Positions 26,697 to 34,458 of a stretch of DNA of 64,000 bases are shown piece by piece. The notes below the pieces were generated by a model. It had not been told where the DNA came from. It saw only the letters and a program-made list of their open reading frames with translations, and searched no databases. The stretch lies in contig NZ_JBHFNQ010000146.1 in NCBI RefSeq assembly GCF_041929345.1, forward strand, positions 15,685-79,684, in the 5' to 3' direction. The translations under genes and the position numbers were made by a program. This DNA is from Floridanema aerugineum (GTDB lineage: Bacteria; Cyanobacteriota; Cyanobacteriia; Cyanobacteriales; Aerosakkonemataceae). Each line of letters begins with the position of its first letter. The stretch's first letter is position 1.

Positions 26697-27308
26697 TTAA
26701 ATTTGTGATGGGAGTAGAGAACTAAACCATGTTTGGTAATGTTCAGGTGTGTTTAAATCAGCTAAAACAATTGGGTGATTAAATTCTACTTTTTGAATGC
26801 TTGAATTGAATTGTTTAACTATTTGTCTTAATCCTTGGGTTGCTTCAGAAATTGAGTTTAAGTAAGGTAATATTTGCGGAGAAAATAGTAGGGGATGTCC
26901 GATGCGATTTTCATAAGTTGGCGCGGTAATTAAGGCTTTATTTAATTGATGAAAATAGCGCAATTTGTGGTAAACTTCTCTAGGGCGAGGTTGGTCTACT
27001 GCTGATATTGCTAAAGTGGTAAAATTTTGGGAAATTAGAGTTAATCCTGTAAGAATAGAACTGGTTTTGCCGCGACTAGGATCGGGGTTAATTATTGTTT
27101 GACTTTCTGGGGGAAATTCGGGTTGGAAAGCAGCATTTTGTGGGGATAAAACTACGATTGGGATAAAGTTTGATTTGAGAAATTCCGTTACTTGATATTG
27201 CAGGAGTGTTTGGTTGTTGTACCAAGGAAGGGAGGTTTTACAAGTTCCCATTCTGGTAGATTTTCCAGCAGATAAAATGATAGTAAAGTTTTTTTTCTCA
27301 TTTATCAT
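26697..27308 (-). CDS. mocA: MobA/MocA-like NTP transferase (molybdenum cofactor cytidylyltransferase-like)
   Basis: The 203-residue nucleotidyltransferase has the signature LSAGKSTRMGTCKTSLPW at residues 13-30 and AISAVDQPRPR near residue 115. Such proteins attach CMP or GMP to molybdopterin. Proximity to a molybdenum-containing xanthine dehydrogenase favours a MocA-like role in making or maturing that enzyme's cofactor; this is inference from context. Its ATG overlaps the stop of the short upstream frame by one base. Confidence 0.8.
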   Translation of the reverse strand: MINEKKNFTIILSAGKSTRMGTCKTSLPWYNNQTLLQYQVTEFLKSNFIPIVVLSPQNAAFQPEFPPESQTIINPDPSRGKTSSILTGLTLISQNFTTLAISAVDQPRPREVYHKLRYFHQLNKALITAPTYENRIGHPLLFSPQILPYLNSISEATQGLRQIVKQFNSSIQKVEFNHPIVLADLNTPEHYQTWFSSLLPSQI

Positions 27309-27490
27309 TACTTTTTAATTGGCTTGACACCATTACCGTGTCTTGTTGGATTAATGGTAAAGTTTGATGTGCCAGGAGGATGAACAATTAAGGAAATAGC
27401 CTCACGAATTTCATCGCGAATAATAGACCAATCACTCGATTCTGCAAAATTTCCAATGCTAATTAGAGAGATTTCTTGGACAATTTTCAT
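27308..27490 (-). pseudogene. N-terminal remnant of a restriction-endonuclease-like gene
   Basis: The 60-residue frame reads MKIVQEISLISIGNFAESSD, then PPGTSNFTINPTRHGNGVKP, then IKK and a stop. The opening and the NPTRHGNGVKPIK phrase recall the first 55 or so residues of a longer (about 180-200 residue) restriction-endonuclease-like family, whose catalytic part is missing here. The truncation point coincides with the start of the mocA-like gene. The family call is from memory and uncertain; it could be an unrelated small protein. Confidence 0.45.
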
Positions 27491-27514
27491 ATTGACTATT
27501 TATTGAGGCTGATT

Positions 27515-27581
27515 GCGATCGATCCACCTGTGGAAATGATTTTGTTTGTTGTTGGGGGGAGGGCGATCGATCTTATACGGC
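27515..27581. repeat. Direct repeat, copy A
   Basis: This 67-base segment starts GCGATCGATCCACCTGTGG and ends TCTTATACGGC. A near-identical copy lies at 28208-28285; differences are a C/T change, two missing bases and a 12-base insertion near the end of copy B. The two copies bracket the DUF4926 and DUF6883 genes. Confidence 0.85.
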
Positions 27582-27836
27582 TACCATTTCAGTTTTTGTA
27601 TCGGGTGGTACTGGCTCAAAACGCAATACCATAATTTGTTCTGGACGCAATCCTAATGATTCGTAAGTGCGCCCATTGCGATCGCTAAATTCAACTTCAA
27701 AAGCTGTACCATTGGCTAATATTTCTACCACTGTTCCAACTTGTCCCCGCCACAGATTGTATTGCGGTAAGTCAACTGTTAAAGCGACAACATCTAATAA
27801 TTTAACTGTGTTATTAATCACGCTAGTTACCTTCAC
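27573..27836 (-). CDS. DUF4926 domain protein
   Basis: The 87-residue protein carries a small beta-barrel DUF4926 domain: VKLLDVVALTVDLPQYNLWRG, QVGTVVEILANGTAFEVEFSD. Family members sit next to DUF6883 genes in cyanobacteria and the pair behaves like a toxin-antitoxin or immunity module in its gene layout; the activity is not established. It starts three bases after the DUF6883 stop. The first codons may include an extension, since VKLLDVVAL is the usual opening. Confidence 0.8.
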   Translation of the reverse strand: MKVTSVINNTVKLLDVVALTVDLPQYNLWRGQVGTVVEILANGTAFEVEFSDRNGRTYESLGLRPEQIMVLRFEPVPPDTKTEMVAV

Positions 27837-27839
27837 TAA

Positions 27840-28190
27840 TTACAGAGGATAGCAGGTGGTTAATTTAGGAATCTCCGAACCATGTTCGACGATCCAACCA
27901 CTTCGCAGGTTTGCACTTTTATTCTGCCATTCAATTGTGAAATCTAAGGTATAACGTTGTCCAAATTCATCCTGTCTTCCCAACTGCGCTTCATGAGTTT
28001 TGACAACTTCCAACAAAATTTCACGTAATTCTTCCGCATTTTCAGCTGTCATCCCCAGAATTGACATAAAAAGCCGAGCTTTGTGTTTGCCATCATCATG
28101 TTCAGGATTAAGGCAGTAGTCACGAAGCTTACGAATATTAACCACTGCATTGTTTGCATTTGGGATGAGCATAGAAAAATATTGTAGCAA
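27840..28190 (-). CDS. DUF6883 domain protein
   Basis: The 116-residue protein shows the DUF6883 pattern: LIPNANNAVVNIRKLRDYCL, NPEHDDGKHKARLF, RSGWIVEHGSEIPKLTTCY. DUF6883 occurs alone or at the ends of polymorphic-toxin-like proteins. The conserved H/D/K/H residues may be catalytic, but no activity is known to me. It forms a tight two-gene unit with DUF4926. The ATG at 28190 or the one at 28172 (MLIPNANN) could be the start. Confidence 0.8.
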   Translation of the reverse strand: MLQYFSMLIPNANNAVVNIRKLRDYCLNPEHDDGKHKARLFMSILGMTAENAEELREILLEVVKTHEAQLGRQDEFGQRYTLDFTIEWQNKSANLRSGWIVEHGSEIPKLTTCYPL

Positions 28191-28207
28191 TTGCGGCGAT
28201 CATGTTA

Positions 28208-28285
28208 GCGATCGATCTACCTGTGGAAATGATTTTGTTTGTTGTGGGGGGAGGGCGATCGTATTCTTGCATTATCTTATACAGC
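28208..28285. repeat. Direct repeat, copy B
   Basis: Second copy of the segment at 27515-27581, starting GCGATCGATCTACCTGTGG. It lies in the leader of the DUF6883 gene and just after the HEPN gene. It carries an extra TATTCTTGCATT near its right end. Confidence 0.85.
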
Positions 28286-28305
28286 AAAGGATACTCAATA
28301 TACTT

Positions 28306-28953
28306 TTACTTCATCAGATTATTTATTAACTCATCAACTTGTAGAAGTCCTTGAATGATTTGTTTTACTGTATTGACTTCAGTTGCGGGGTCTGGTGGTT
28401 GATTGGTTCTATAAGTTGTAGCAGAGGAATGCGCTACTTGACCTCTTTGTTCTCCAAATGTATTCATAGTAGCTAGTAAGGAAGAATCCAGGTCATCACT
28501 ATCTATGCCTATTGGTAAAAGTAACGCCAAAATATTGGCTTCTTTGACTCCATGATTCTCATCAATAACTCGTTTAAAAGATTTGATGGCTAAATCTAAT
28601 TTCTTGTCTATTTTTACTTTTTCTTCAGGATGCGTTCTACTCCCCCTAGTTGGAGTGAGCGTTGAAGGAGGTTTATCCATAGACTGACCAGAGAAGGCGA
28701 TTAAGCAAATTAAAGTTCGATGTGCCTTGCGTGAGCTATCCCAATTTCTTTTTACATTAAGAACTACTTCCCAAACTCTCTCCTCAAGATAAGACTCTAT
28801 TTCAGCATGAGCTAGCACCCTATATGCAAGAGTTCTAGCTAACTGTCTCTCAGAATAGAAACCTGTAGGACTGATACTAGGAATAAATTGCTTTTTTAAT
28901 CTATTGAGTTCTTTGCATAAAATACGAAACCTAGCAGATTTTGGCATACTCAA
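28306..28953 (-). CDS. HEPN-domain protein, predicted RNase partner of DUF262
   Basis: The 215-residue helical protein has a C-terminal RGQVAHSS segment with Arg170 and His175, the R-x4-H motif of HEPN ribonucleases. An N-terminal helix pair (YRVLAHAEIESYLEERVWEV) resembles the RiboL-PSP-HEPN group. It follows the DUF262 gene by 8 bases on the same strand, so the two form an operon. HEPN proteins commonly act as toxins or abortive-infection RNases. The specific family name is tentative; the motif itself is clear. Confidence 0.7.
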   Translation of the reverse strand: MSMPKSARFRILCKELNRLKKQFIPSISPTGFYSERQLARTLAYRVLAHAEIESYLEERVWEVVLNVKRNWDSSRKAHRTLICLIAFSGQSMDKPPSTLTPTRGSRTHPEEKVKIDKKLDLAIKSFKRVIDENHGVKEANILALLLPIGIDSDDLDSSLLATMNTFGEQRGQVAHSSATTYRTNQPPDPATEVNTVKQIIQGLLQVDELINNLMK

Positions 28954-28961
28954 ACGTGAAT

Positions 28962-30197
28962 TTACCTTAAACTATCAAATATAATGCGGTTATCAACGAG
29001 TTTAGGAACGTTAAAATCAATATTTAAAACTCTTAATAAAGCTTTACCCCATAATGAAAGGCGTGTATAAGTTTCACGAATGTTTTGTGTTGTAACTTCA
29101 ACAGATTTTTTGAATTCATTATTAGCACACAACTCCTTAAAAGCTTCTTCTACTCCTGATTTATTATTTTCAGCAGCTTGTCTAATAACCGGATCTGAAA
29201 AATAAAAAACCATTACATCTAGAATTGCTCTATTGAACTGAGAACGATAAGTTTGTTTTGTGTTTAACCACATACGAGAAAAACTTTTTTCTCCAAATAT
29301 ATCGATAGTTGCTTGTACTGCTTTTTCAAACTGGTCAATTGTATTTATGATATCGCTTGATTTTTTCTCCCAGTCTCTATTAAGAACTTTGCACGTCATA
29401 TCAAGAAATGCTTTTAGATCGCTACGATATTCAGAAAGAAAATAATGAAATGCTACGTAGCGTAATAACAATTCAACATCACGCATCCGAAAATCAGGAT
29501 TATTGGACTTGAATATTTTTCTTAAAGCTTCACTCCTAATTGATTGATCATCCAGAAAATTAATAAAAGGACCCGGATGTAGTGCTTGCCTTAATTCTTG
29601 TGGAGATAATGGAGTACTTTCTACATTAAGACGCAAGAATATCTTGTACAAAAAACTTTCACTGTGCCAATTTCGGATCAGTGTAGTACGAATAGTTTGA
29701 TTATCTAAATTATCTAGTTCCGAGCTAAATAATAAATTATTCTTTAACTCCTCGTATGTTTGATTATTAAGTTCAGGCCGGAATTCCAAATTTTTCAAAG
29801 CAAATCCATTATTCGGAGTTTCACTTCTTCCATAAAACTGAAGAATTGTTAAAAGACGTTGTTTGCCGTCAAGAACAATAAATTTACCATGTTTTTCGCC
29901 ATCCGTAGCTAATACTATTTGTGGAATAGGGAATCCAAGAATTAGTGATTCTATGAATCTACTTTTACGAATTAAATTCCAAGCATCTCGTCTTTGAAAT
30001 CTTGGATTTAATTTAATATTTTCGCGAACTAACTGATTAAGAATAGTTTCTGTTGTCCAGTCTGTTCCAGATACGACAATTCCTGCAATCTCCTTTAGCT
30101 CTGATTGTCGCTTTGCATCAGTGCTTTCAATCTCCTCATCATCATCTTCATCAAAGAAACTTACTTCTTCTTTTTCTACAAGTTCTAGTTCATACAT
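28962..30197 (-). CDS. DUF262 (GmrSD N-terminal-like) protein
   Basis: The 411-residue protein has the DUF262 ParB/Srx-like nucleotide-binding core: LNPRFQRRDAWNLIRKSRFI (residues 63-82), IPQIVLATDG, and the FIVLDGKQRLLTILQFY motif (DGKQR at 110-114). DUF262 drives GmrSD, BrxU and SspE anti-phage enzymes. Here it lacks the DUF1524 HNH domain; the rest is helical. The following HEPN gene could supply the nuclease. The acidic N-terminus (FFDEDDDEEIEST) is typical of such free-standing DUF262 proteins. Confidence 0.85.
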   Translation of the reverse strand: MYELELVEKEEVSFFDEDDDEEIESTDAKRQSELKEIAGIVVSGTDWTTETILNQLVRENIKLNPRFQRRDAWNLIRKSRFIESLILGFPIPQIVLATDGEKHGKFIVLDGKQRLLTILQFYGRSETPNNGFALKNLEFRPELNNQTYEELKNNLLFSSELDNLDNQTIRTTLIRNWHSESFLYKIFLRLNVESTPLSPQELRQALHPGPFINFLDDQSIRSEALRKIFKSNNPDFRMRDVELLLRYVAFHYFLSEYRSDLKAFLDMTCKVLNRDWEKKSSDIINTIDQFEKAVQATIDIFGEKSFSRMWLNTKQTYRSQFNRAILDVMVFYFSDPVIRQAAENNKSGVEEAFKELCANNEFKKSVEVTTQNIRETYTRLSLWGKALLRVLNIDFNVPKLVDNRIIFDSLR

Positions 30198-30332
30198 GAT
30201 TGTAATCTAGTTGAAGGATCTAGGTCTAAACAGGATATAGATCTGTATTAACTAAGTATATTCGATCTGACGAGTTAAGGTATAAAAGTCTGGTTTACCG
30301 ATTACTCCCTCTCAATCATTACCATACACTCT

Positions 30333-33167
30333 CTACTCATCGTGCAAACCCTGTATCGCTTGCCATAGTCTTTCGGGTGTTATTGGTAATTGTTTGAGTC
30401 TAATTCCGGTAGCATTTGCAACAGCATTGACGATCGCAGGAGCAACACAATTAATCACCACTTCCCCTACTCCTTTCGCTCCAAAAGGCCCATAAGGATC
30501 TGATTTTTCAATGAAATAAACTTCTATTGGTGGCACATCTTTGGCAAGGGGTAAGCGATAGCTGCGAAGGTTGGGATTGATGATTTTTCCTTGTTCATCG
30601 AAGTGCAATTCTTCGGTTAAAGCATACCCTAATCCCATCACTATTCCGCCAATTACTTGCCCTTCACAAATGCGCGGATTAATCGCTTTGCCAATATCAA
30701 TTGCTTGGACGCAACGCAATATTTTAATTTTTCCGGTTTCTGTATCTACTTCTACTTCTACTCCTAGAACTGCAAAAGTTAGCGTAGAACGTTCTGCTGC
30801 ATATTCTGATTCTGCTACTAATGGTCGATCGCTGAGTTTAGCTAAAGTTTCTAAGTCTATCTCTTGATTGATTGAAGTATTTTTTGATTTAATTAAAATG
30901 CCGTTTAATTCCAATTTTTCGGGGACAATTTGCCAAATTTCGCTAACCTTATTTAATAACAATTCCTGTAAGTTTTGGGCGGCTAAAATTACCGCTTGAC
31001 CTGAAATGTAGGTAGTAGCAGAAGCATAAGAACCTGCATCAAAAGGAGTTTCTTTGGTGTCGCTAGCAATAATATCAATTTGGTCGAAAGTTGTATTTAA
31101 AACTTCGGCGGCGATTTGTCTTAAGGTAGTTTCTGCGCCTGTACCAACATCTACTGCACCAGTTCTTAATTCATATCGACCATTTTCTTTAAGTGCAATT
31201 TTCACTTTTGCTGTATGGATTTTGGCTAATCCACTTCCTTGCATGGCGACGGCAAAACCTACTCCTTGGCGCAAATGTCCGTTAACTTTTGGCGGAGTTC
31301 CTGGTTGATATTTTAATACTTCAGAGACTTTTGTTAATGCTTCATCTAATCCACAACTACCGACTATTTTGAAATGTCTTTCTACTCCTAATAGCAGGGA
31401 ATCTTCGGTGTTAATTAAATTTTGTCGCCGGAACTCTAAAGGATCTAATTGCAATTTTTCGGCTATTTCATCTAATAAACATTCCATTGCAAAAAAGCCT
31501 TGGGTTGCTCCATAGCCGCGAAATGCTCCGGCTGGCATTGTGTTAGTATAAACTGAGCGACCGTGAAATTTTTGGTTAGGACAACGATACAATCCTAATG
31601 GCATTGTTCCGGTGAGGAAAATTACTTGTGTGCCATGATTTCCGTAAGCGCCTGTGTTGGCGATCGCATTCATTTCCACAGCAGTTAAACTACCATCTTT
31701 TTTCACCCCAATTTTTAGGTGAACCTTCATCGCATGGCGGCTATTTGTAGCAGTAAATTCCTCATTGCGGGTAAACGCCCATTGCACAGGACGACCTGTT
31801 TTTAATGTTGCTAAAACACAGAGATCTTCGCTTAAAATTTCTTGTTTATTACCAAAACCTCCGCCGATATGGGCTTTATAAACTCTGACTTTCTCTTTAG
31901 GTAAATTGAAAATTTGCGCGAGGAGTCGTTGACAGTGAAAGGGAACTTGTGTGCTAGATCTAACTACTAATGTGCCATCTTCTTCTAACCAACTTGTGCT
32001 AATATGAGGTTCTAAATGTGTATGTTGTACTGCTGGTAAGTCGTAGGTATTTTCTAATATTAAATCTGCCTCTGCGAATCCCTTAGCTAAATCACCTTTT
32101 TCAATCAATACTTCCCCAGAAATGTTATTTTGTGCATCATGAATTTGATAAGATTCCGGTTCATCATGAATTATAGGAATTGGTGGTTTTGTTAACTCCC
32201 CAATCCCCAATCCCGTAGGACAGGCATCCTGCCTGTCATCCTTAAACCCCATTTCTTTCACCTTTTCACCCATTGCTAATACTGGGTCAATTACATGAGG
32301 TAAAATTTCATAATCTACTGTGATTAATTGACAAGCTGTTTGGGCAATTTCCGGTGTTTCTGCGACTACTGCGGCAATGCGATCGCCAATAAATCGCACT
32401 TTATTATCTAACAAATAATGATCGTGTGGATCGGGTACAGGTTCGGCGTGTCCGGCAGTTGTGTAAGGAATTCTGCTAACATCTTCATGGGTAAAGATTG
32501 CGTGAACTCCGGGTAATTCTTTTGCTTTGGTGGTGTCAATTTTGCGGATTCTGGCGTGGGGGTGTGGCGATCGCAAAACCTTTAAATGCAATGTTCCTTC
32601 TGGTGCCCAATCTGGGGTATAAATTGGTTTTCCAGTAACAATTTCATAACCATCTTGTTTGGGAATACTTTGTCCTATTTGGGAGGTTGACAGGCAGGAT
32701 GCCTGTCCTACAAGATTGGGGGAATTATTTAGATTTTTGCCTTTTTTGATGCTTTCAACTATTGCTTGATATCCAGTACAGCGGCAGAGATTTCCATCCA
32801 TTGCGGCGCGAAGTTCTTGTTCTGTGGAGAAGTCTAATTTTTCGGCGGACATAATCATTCCGGGGGTACAAAATCCGCATTGAAATCCTTGTTCGTCGAT
32901 AAATGCTTGCTGCATTGGGCAAAGTTCGCCGTCTTTTGCTAGTCCTTCGATGGTTGTTATTTGGGTGTTGTTAATACGATGGGCGGGAAAAATGCAGCTA
33001 TGAACTGGTGTTTCGTTCACCCAAACTGTACAACTTCCACAGTCTCCTGTTTCGCAAACTTTATGAGTTCCCATCCATCCTTGTTGGCGAAGTAAGGTTA
33101 GTAAACTAGTGCCGGGAGGACAAGTAATGTTATAGTTTTGATTGTTAATTTGGAATTTTAGAGGCAT
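30333..33167 (-). CDS. Xanthine dehydrogenase, fused 2Fe-2S and molybdopterin subunits
   Basis: The 944-residue protein oxidises hypoxanthine and xanthine to urate. Residues 1-145 are the two 2Fe-2S domains (CETGDCGSC, CGFCTPG, CRCTGY); the rest is the molybdopterin part with GGGFGNKQE, AFRGYGATQG and the catalytic GAKGVGE near residue 900. I place the start at the ATG at 33167 because the ten upstream codons to 33197 are repeat DNA. Two in-frame palindromic repeats lengthen the protein near residues 150 and 308. The FAD domain is a separate gene upstream. Confidence 0.9.
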   Translation of the reverse strand: MPLKFQINNQNYNITCPPGTSLLTLLRQQGWMGTHKVCETGDCGSCTVWVNETPVHSCIFPAHRINNTQITTIEGLAKDGELCPMQQAFIDEQGFQCGFCTPGMIMSAEKLDFSTEQELRAAMDGNLCRCTGYQAIVESIKKGKNLNNSPNLVGQASCLSTSQIGQSIPKQDGYEIVTGKPIYTPDWAPEGTLHLKVLRSPHPHARIRKIDTTKAKELPGVHAIFTHEDVSRIPYTTAGHAEPVPDPHDHYLLDNKVRFIGDRIAAVVAETPEIAQTACQLITVDYEILPHVIDPVLAMGEKVKEMGFKDDRQDACPTGLGIGELTKPPIPIIHDEPESYQIHDAQNNISGEVLIEKGDLAKGFAEADLILENTYDLPAVQHTHLEPHISTSWLEEDGTLVVRSSTQVPFHCQRLLAQIFNLPKEKVRVYKAHIGGGFGNKQEILSEDLCVLATLKTGRPVQWAFTRNEEFTATNSRHAMKVHLKIGVKKDGSLTAVEMNAIANTGAYGNHGTQVIFLTGTMPLGLYRCPNQKFHGRSVYTNTMPAGAFRGYGATQGFFAMECLLDEIAEKLQLDPLEFRRQNLINTEDSLLLGVERHFKIVGSCGLDEALTKVSEVLKYQPGTPPKVNGHLRQGVGFAVAMQGSGLAKIHTAKVKIALKENGRYELRTGAVDVGTGAETTLRQIAAEVLNTTFDQIDIIASDTKETPFDAGSYASATTYISGQAVILAAQNLQELLLNKVSEIWQIVPEKLELNGILIKSKNTSINQEIDLETLAKLSDRPLVAESEYAAERSTLTFAVLGVEVEVDTETGKIKILRCVQAIDIGKAINPRICEGQVIGGIVMGLGYALTEELHFDEQGKIINPNLRSYRLPLAKDVPPIEVYFIEKSDPYGPFGAKGVGEVVINCVAPAIVNAVANATGIRLKQLPITPERLWQAIQGLHDE
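32189..32242. repeat. In-frame repeat insertion in the xanthine dehydrogenase gene (copy 1)
   Basis: CCCCAATCCCCAATCCC followed by GTAGGACAGGCATCCTGCC lies inside the coding frame. On the gene strand it encodes DDRQDACPTG and GLGIGEL near residues 305-322. The core is a palindrome (GACAGGCAGGATGCCTGTC on the gene strand). Confidence 0.85.
32689..32723. repeat. In-frame repeat insertion in the xanthine dehydrogenase gene (copy 2)
   Basis: GACAGGCAGGATGCCTGTCC followed by TACAAGATTGGGG, inverted relative to the copy at 32189-32242. It encodes VGQASCLST, in the linker between the iron-sulfur and molybdenum domains. A related intergenic copy lies at 53107-53172. Confidence 0.85.
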
Positions 33168-33171
33168 TTTT

Positions 33172-33215
33172 TTGAACCGCGAAGACGCGAAGGACACGAA
33201 GAAAGAGAAGAAAGA
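33172..33215. repeat. GCGAAGGACACGAAG-type repeat in the xdh leader
   Basis: TTGAACCGCGAAGACGCGAAGG followed by ACACGAAG and AAAGAGAAG. It forms the short gap and leader of the xanthine dehydrogenase gene. Related tracts are at 37524-37685 and 50957-51008. Confidence 0.7.
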
Positions 33216-33234
33216 GAGAGTTTTATAATAAATT

Positions 33235-34041
33235 TTAAAATTGTAGCGATCGCTTCATCAAAATTTGGGTAATATGTTGGCGATAGGTGTTGGATGCAGT
33301 TGTATCGTTGAGATAATTGGTTAATGGAATTGTTTCATTAAGTTTTTGGGTAATTTCAGTTATTGGGGGAATTTGTGCAAATTCAATTAATTTGGGTGAG
33401 GGTATACAACCGCTAATTGCAAATTTGATTTTTTGGGTATTTGGATTGTAAGCGGCGACTACTGTTGATATGGCAAGTCCGGCGGAAGTTAGACAAATTC
33501 TTTGGTAGTTAGTTTGTAGTTCTAAGTTTTCTTTGGGAATGAATATTTTTCGCAAAACTTCTCCTGGTTTGAGGATTGTTTTTTTGATTCCTGTTTGAAA
33601 TTGTTTGGCGGAAATCCAATAAGGTTCGCCTGATAAAGGGAGTATTTGATATTTAGCGTCTAAGAGTATCATTACTGGCGCAAAGGTTCCTGCTGGTATT
33701 GCTAAACAAAGGTTTCCTCCAACTGTGGCGACGTTTTGAATTTTGAAAGATGCTAATTCATTAACGGCGCTTTTTAATGCTTTTACTGATGTCCAATTTT
33801 CGGGGAAGTTGTAGTTTAATAATTGACTCATTATACAAGTTGCGCCAATTGTTAAACCTTCGGAGTTAATTTCTATTTCTGACCATCCCAAGTTTTGCAG
33901 GTCAACTAAGGTGGTAATTTCTGGTTGCGGTTCGCTGAATAACCAAGTACCTCCAGCTAACCAACTCCATCCACTTTTCCAGTTAGTAATTTCTGCTAAA
34001 TTTTGAGGAGTAAGAAAAGTTTCTATGTTGGGTAAATCCAT
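33235..34041 (-). CDS. Xanthine dehydrogenase FAD-binding subunit
   Basis: The 268-residue protein matches the FAD domain of the xanthine dehydrogenase family: WLAGGTWLFSEPQPEITTLV at the start, LTIGATCIMSQLL, FKIQNVATVGGNLCLAIPAG, and a C-terminal domain with KFAISGCIPSPK. It passes electrons from the iron-sulfur clusters to NAD or oxygen. It lies 67 bases upstream of the fused molybdenum subunit on the same strand and would complete the holoenzyme. It is slightly short for the family (usually 270-300). Confidence 0.88.
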   Translation of the reverse strand: MDLPNIETFLTPQNLAEITNWKSGWSWLAGGTWLFSEPQPEITTLVDLQNLGWSEIEINSEGLTIGATCIMSQLLNYNFPENWTSVKALKSAVNELASFKIQNVATVGGNLCLAIPAGTFAPVMILLDAKYQILPLSGEPYWISAKQFQTGIKKTILKPGEVLRKIFIPKENLELQTNYQRICLTSAGLAISTVVAAYNPNTQKIKFAISGCIPSPKLIEFAQIPPITEITQKLNETIPLTNYLNDTTASNTYRQHITQILMKRSLQF

Positions 34042-34054
34042 CTTGTGATTTAGA

Positions 34055-34414
34055 TTAACTTCCTCGATATGTGCTGTATGACCAAGGTGATGTTAGTAGT
34101 GGAACGTGATAATGTGCTTGGGGATTTGCGATGCCAAAACGAATGGGAATTTGATCTAAAAATAGCGGTTTTGGTAAGTCTTTTAAGTGGTGATTGAAGT
34201 ATTCGCCAACGTGAAAGACTAATTCGTAAATTCCCTGCTGAAGTTCGCCCTCAATTAAAGGTGAATCTGTGCGTCCATCTTGGTTGGTACGAATGGTTTT
34301 TAAAAGAGTTTTTTCGTTGGTTTCTGGTGTTATTGACCAAAGTTCGATCGCCAAATCTCGCGCCGGACAACCTTGTGCTGTATCTAAAACATGAGTAGTT
34401 AATTTACCTGCCAT
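34055..34414 (-). CDS. uraH: 5-hydroxyisourate hydrolase (transthyretin-like)
   Basis: The 119-residue protein begins GKLTTHVLDTAQGCPARDLA and ends in the diagnostic YRGS. The catalytic His, Arg and Tyr residues (THVLD, RTNQDGRTD, STYRGS) are present. It hydrolyses 5-hydroxyisourate, the product of urate oxidation, to OHCU. It lies 13 bases upstream of the FAD subunit on the same strand; hpxO, which makes its substrate, is just upstream. Confidence 0.96.
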   Translation of the reverse strand: MAGKLTTHVLDTAQGCPARDLAIELWSITPETNEKTLLKTIRTNQDGRTDSPLIEGELQQGIYELVFHVGEYFNHHLKDLPKPLFLDQIPIRFGIANPQAHYHVPLLTSPWSYSTYRGS

Positions 34415-34456
34415 AACATCTGTGTTTATCTGTGTTTATCTGTGGTTTAAAAAACT
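34415..34456. repeat. ATCTGTGTTT repeat in the uraH leader
   Basis: ATCTGTGTTTATCTGTGTTT and then ATCTGTGGTTTAAAAAAC directly precede the uraH ATG. Same family as 16873-16986. Confidence 0.75.
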
Positions 34457-34458
34457 CA

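Noticed and set aside
33168..33197. Extended N-terminus of xanthine dehydrogenase (MSFASSRFKK)
   Set aside because: These codons are the GCGAAGGACACGAAG repeat; the 2Fe-2S domain starts right after the ATG at 33167.
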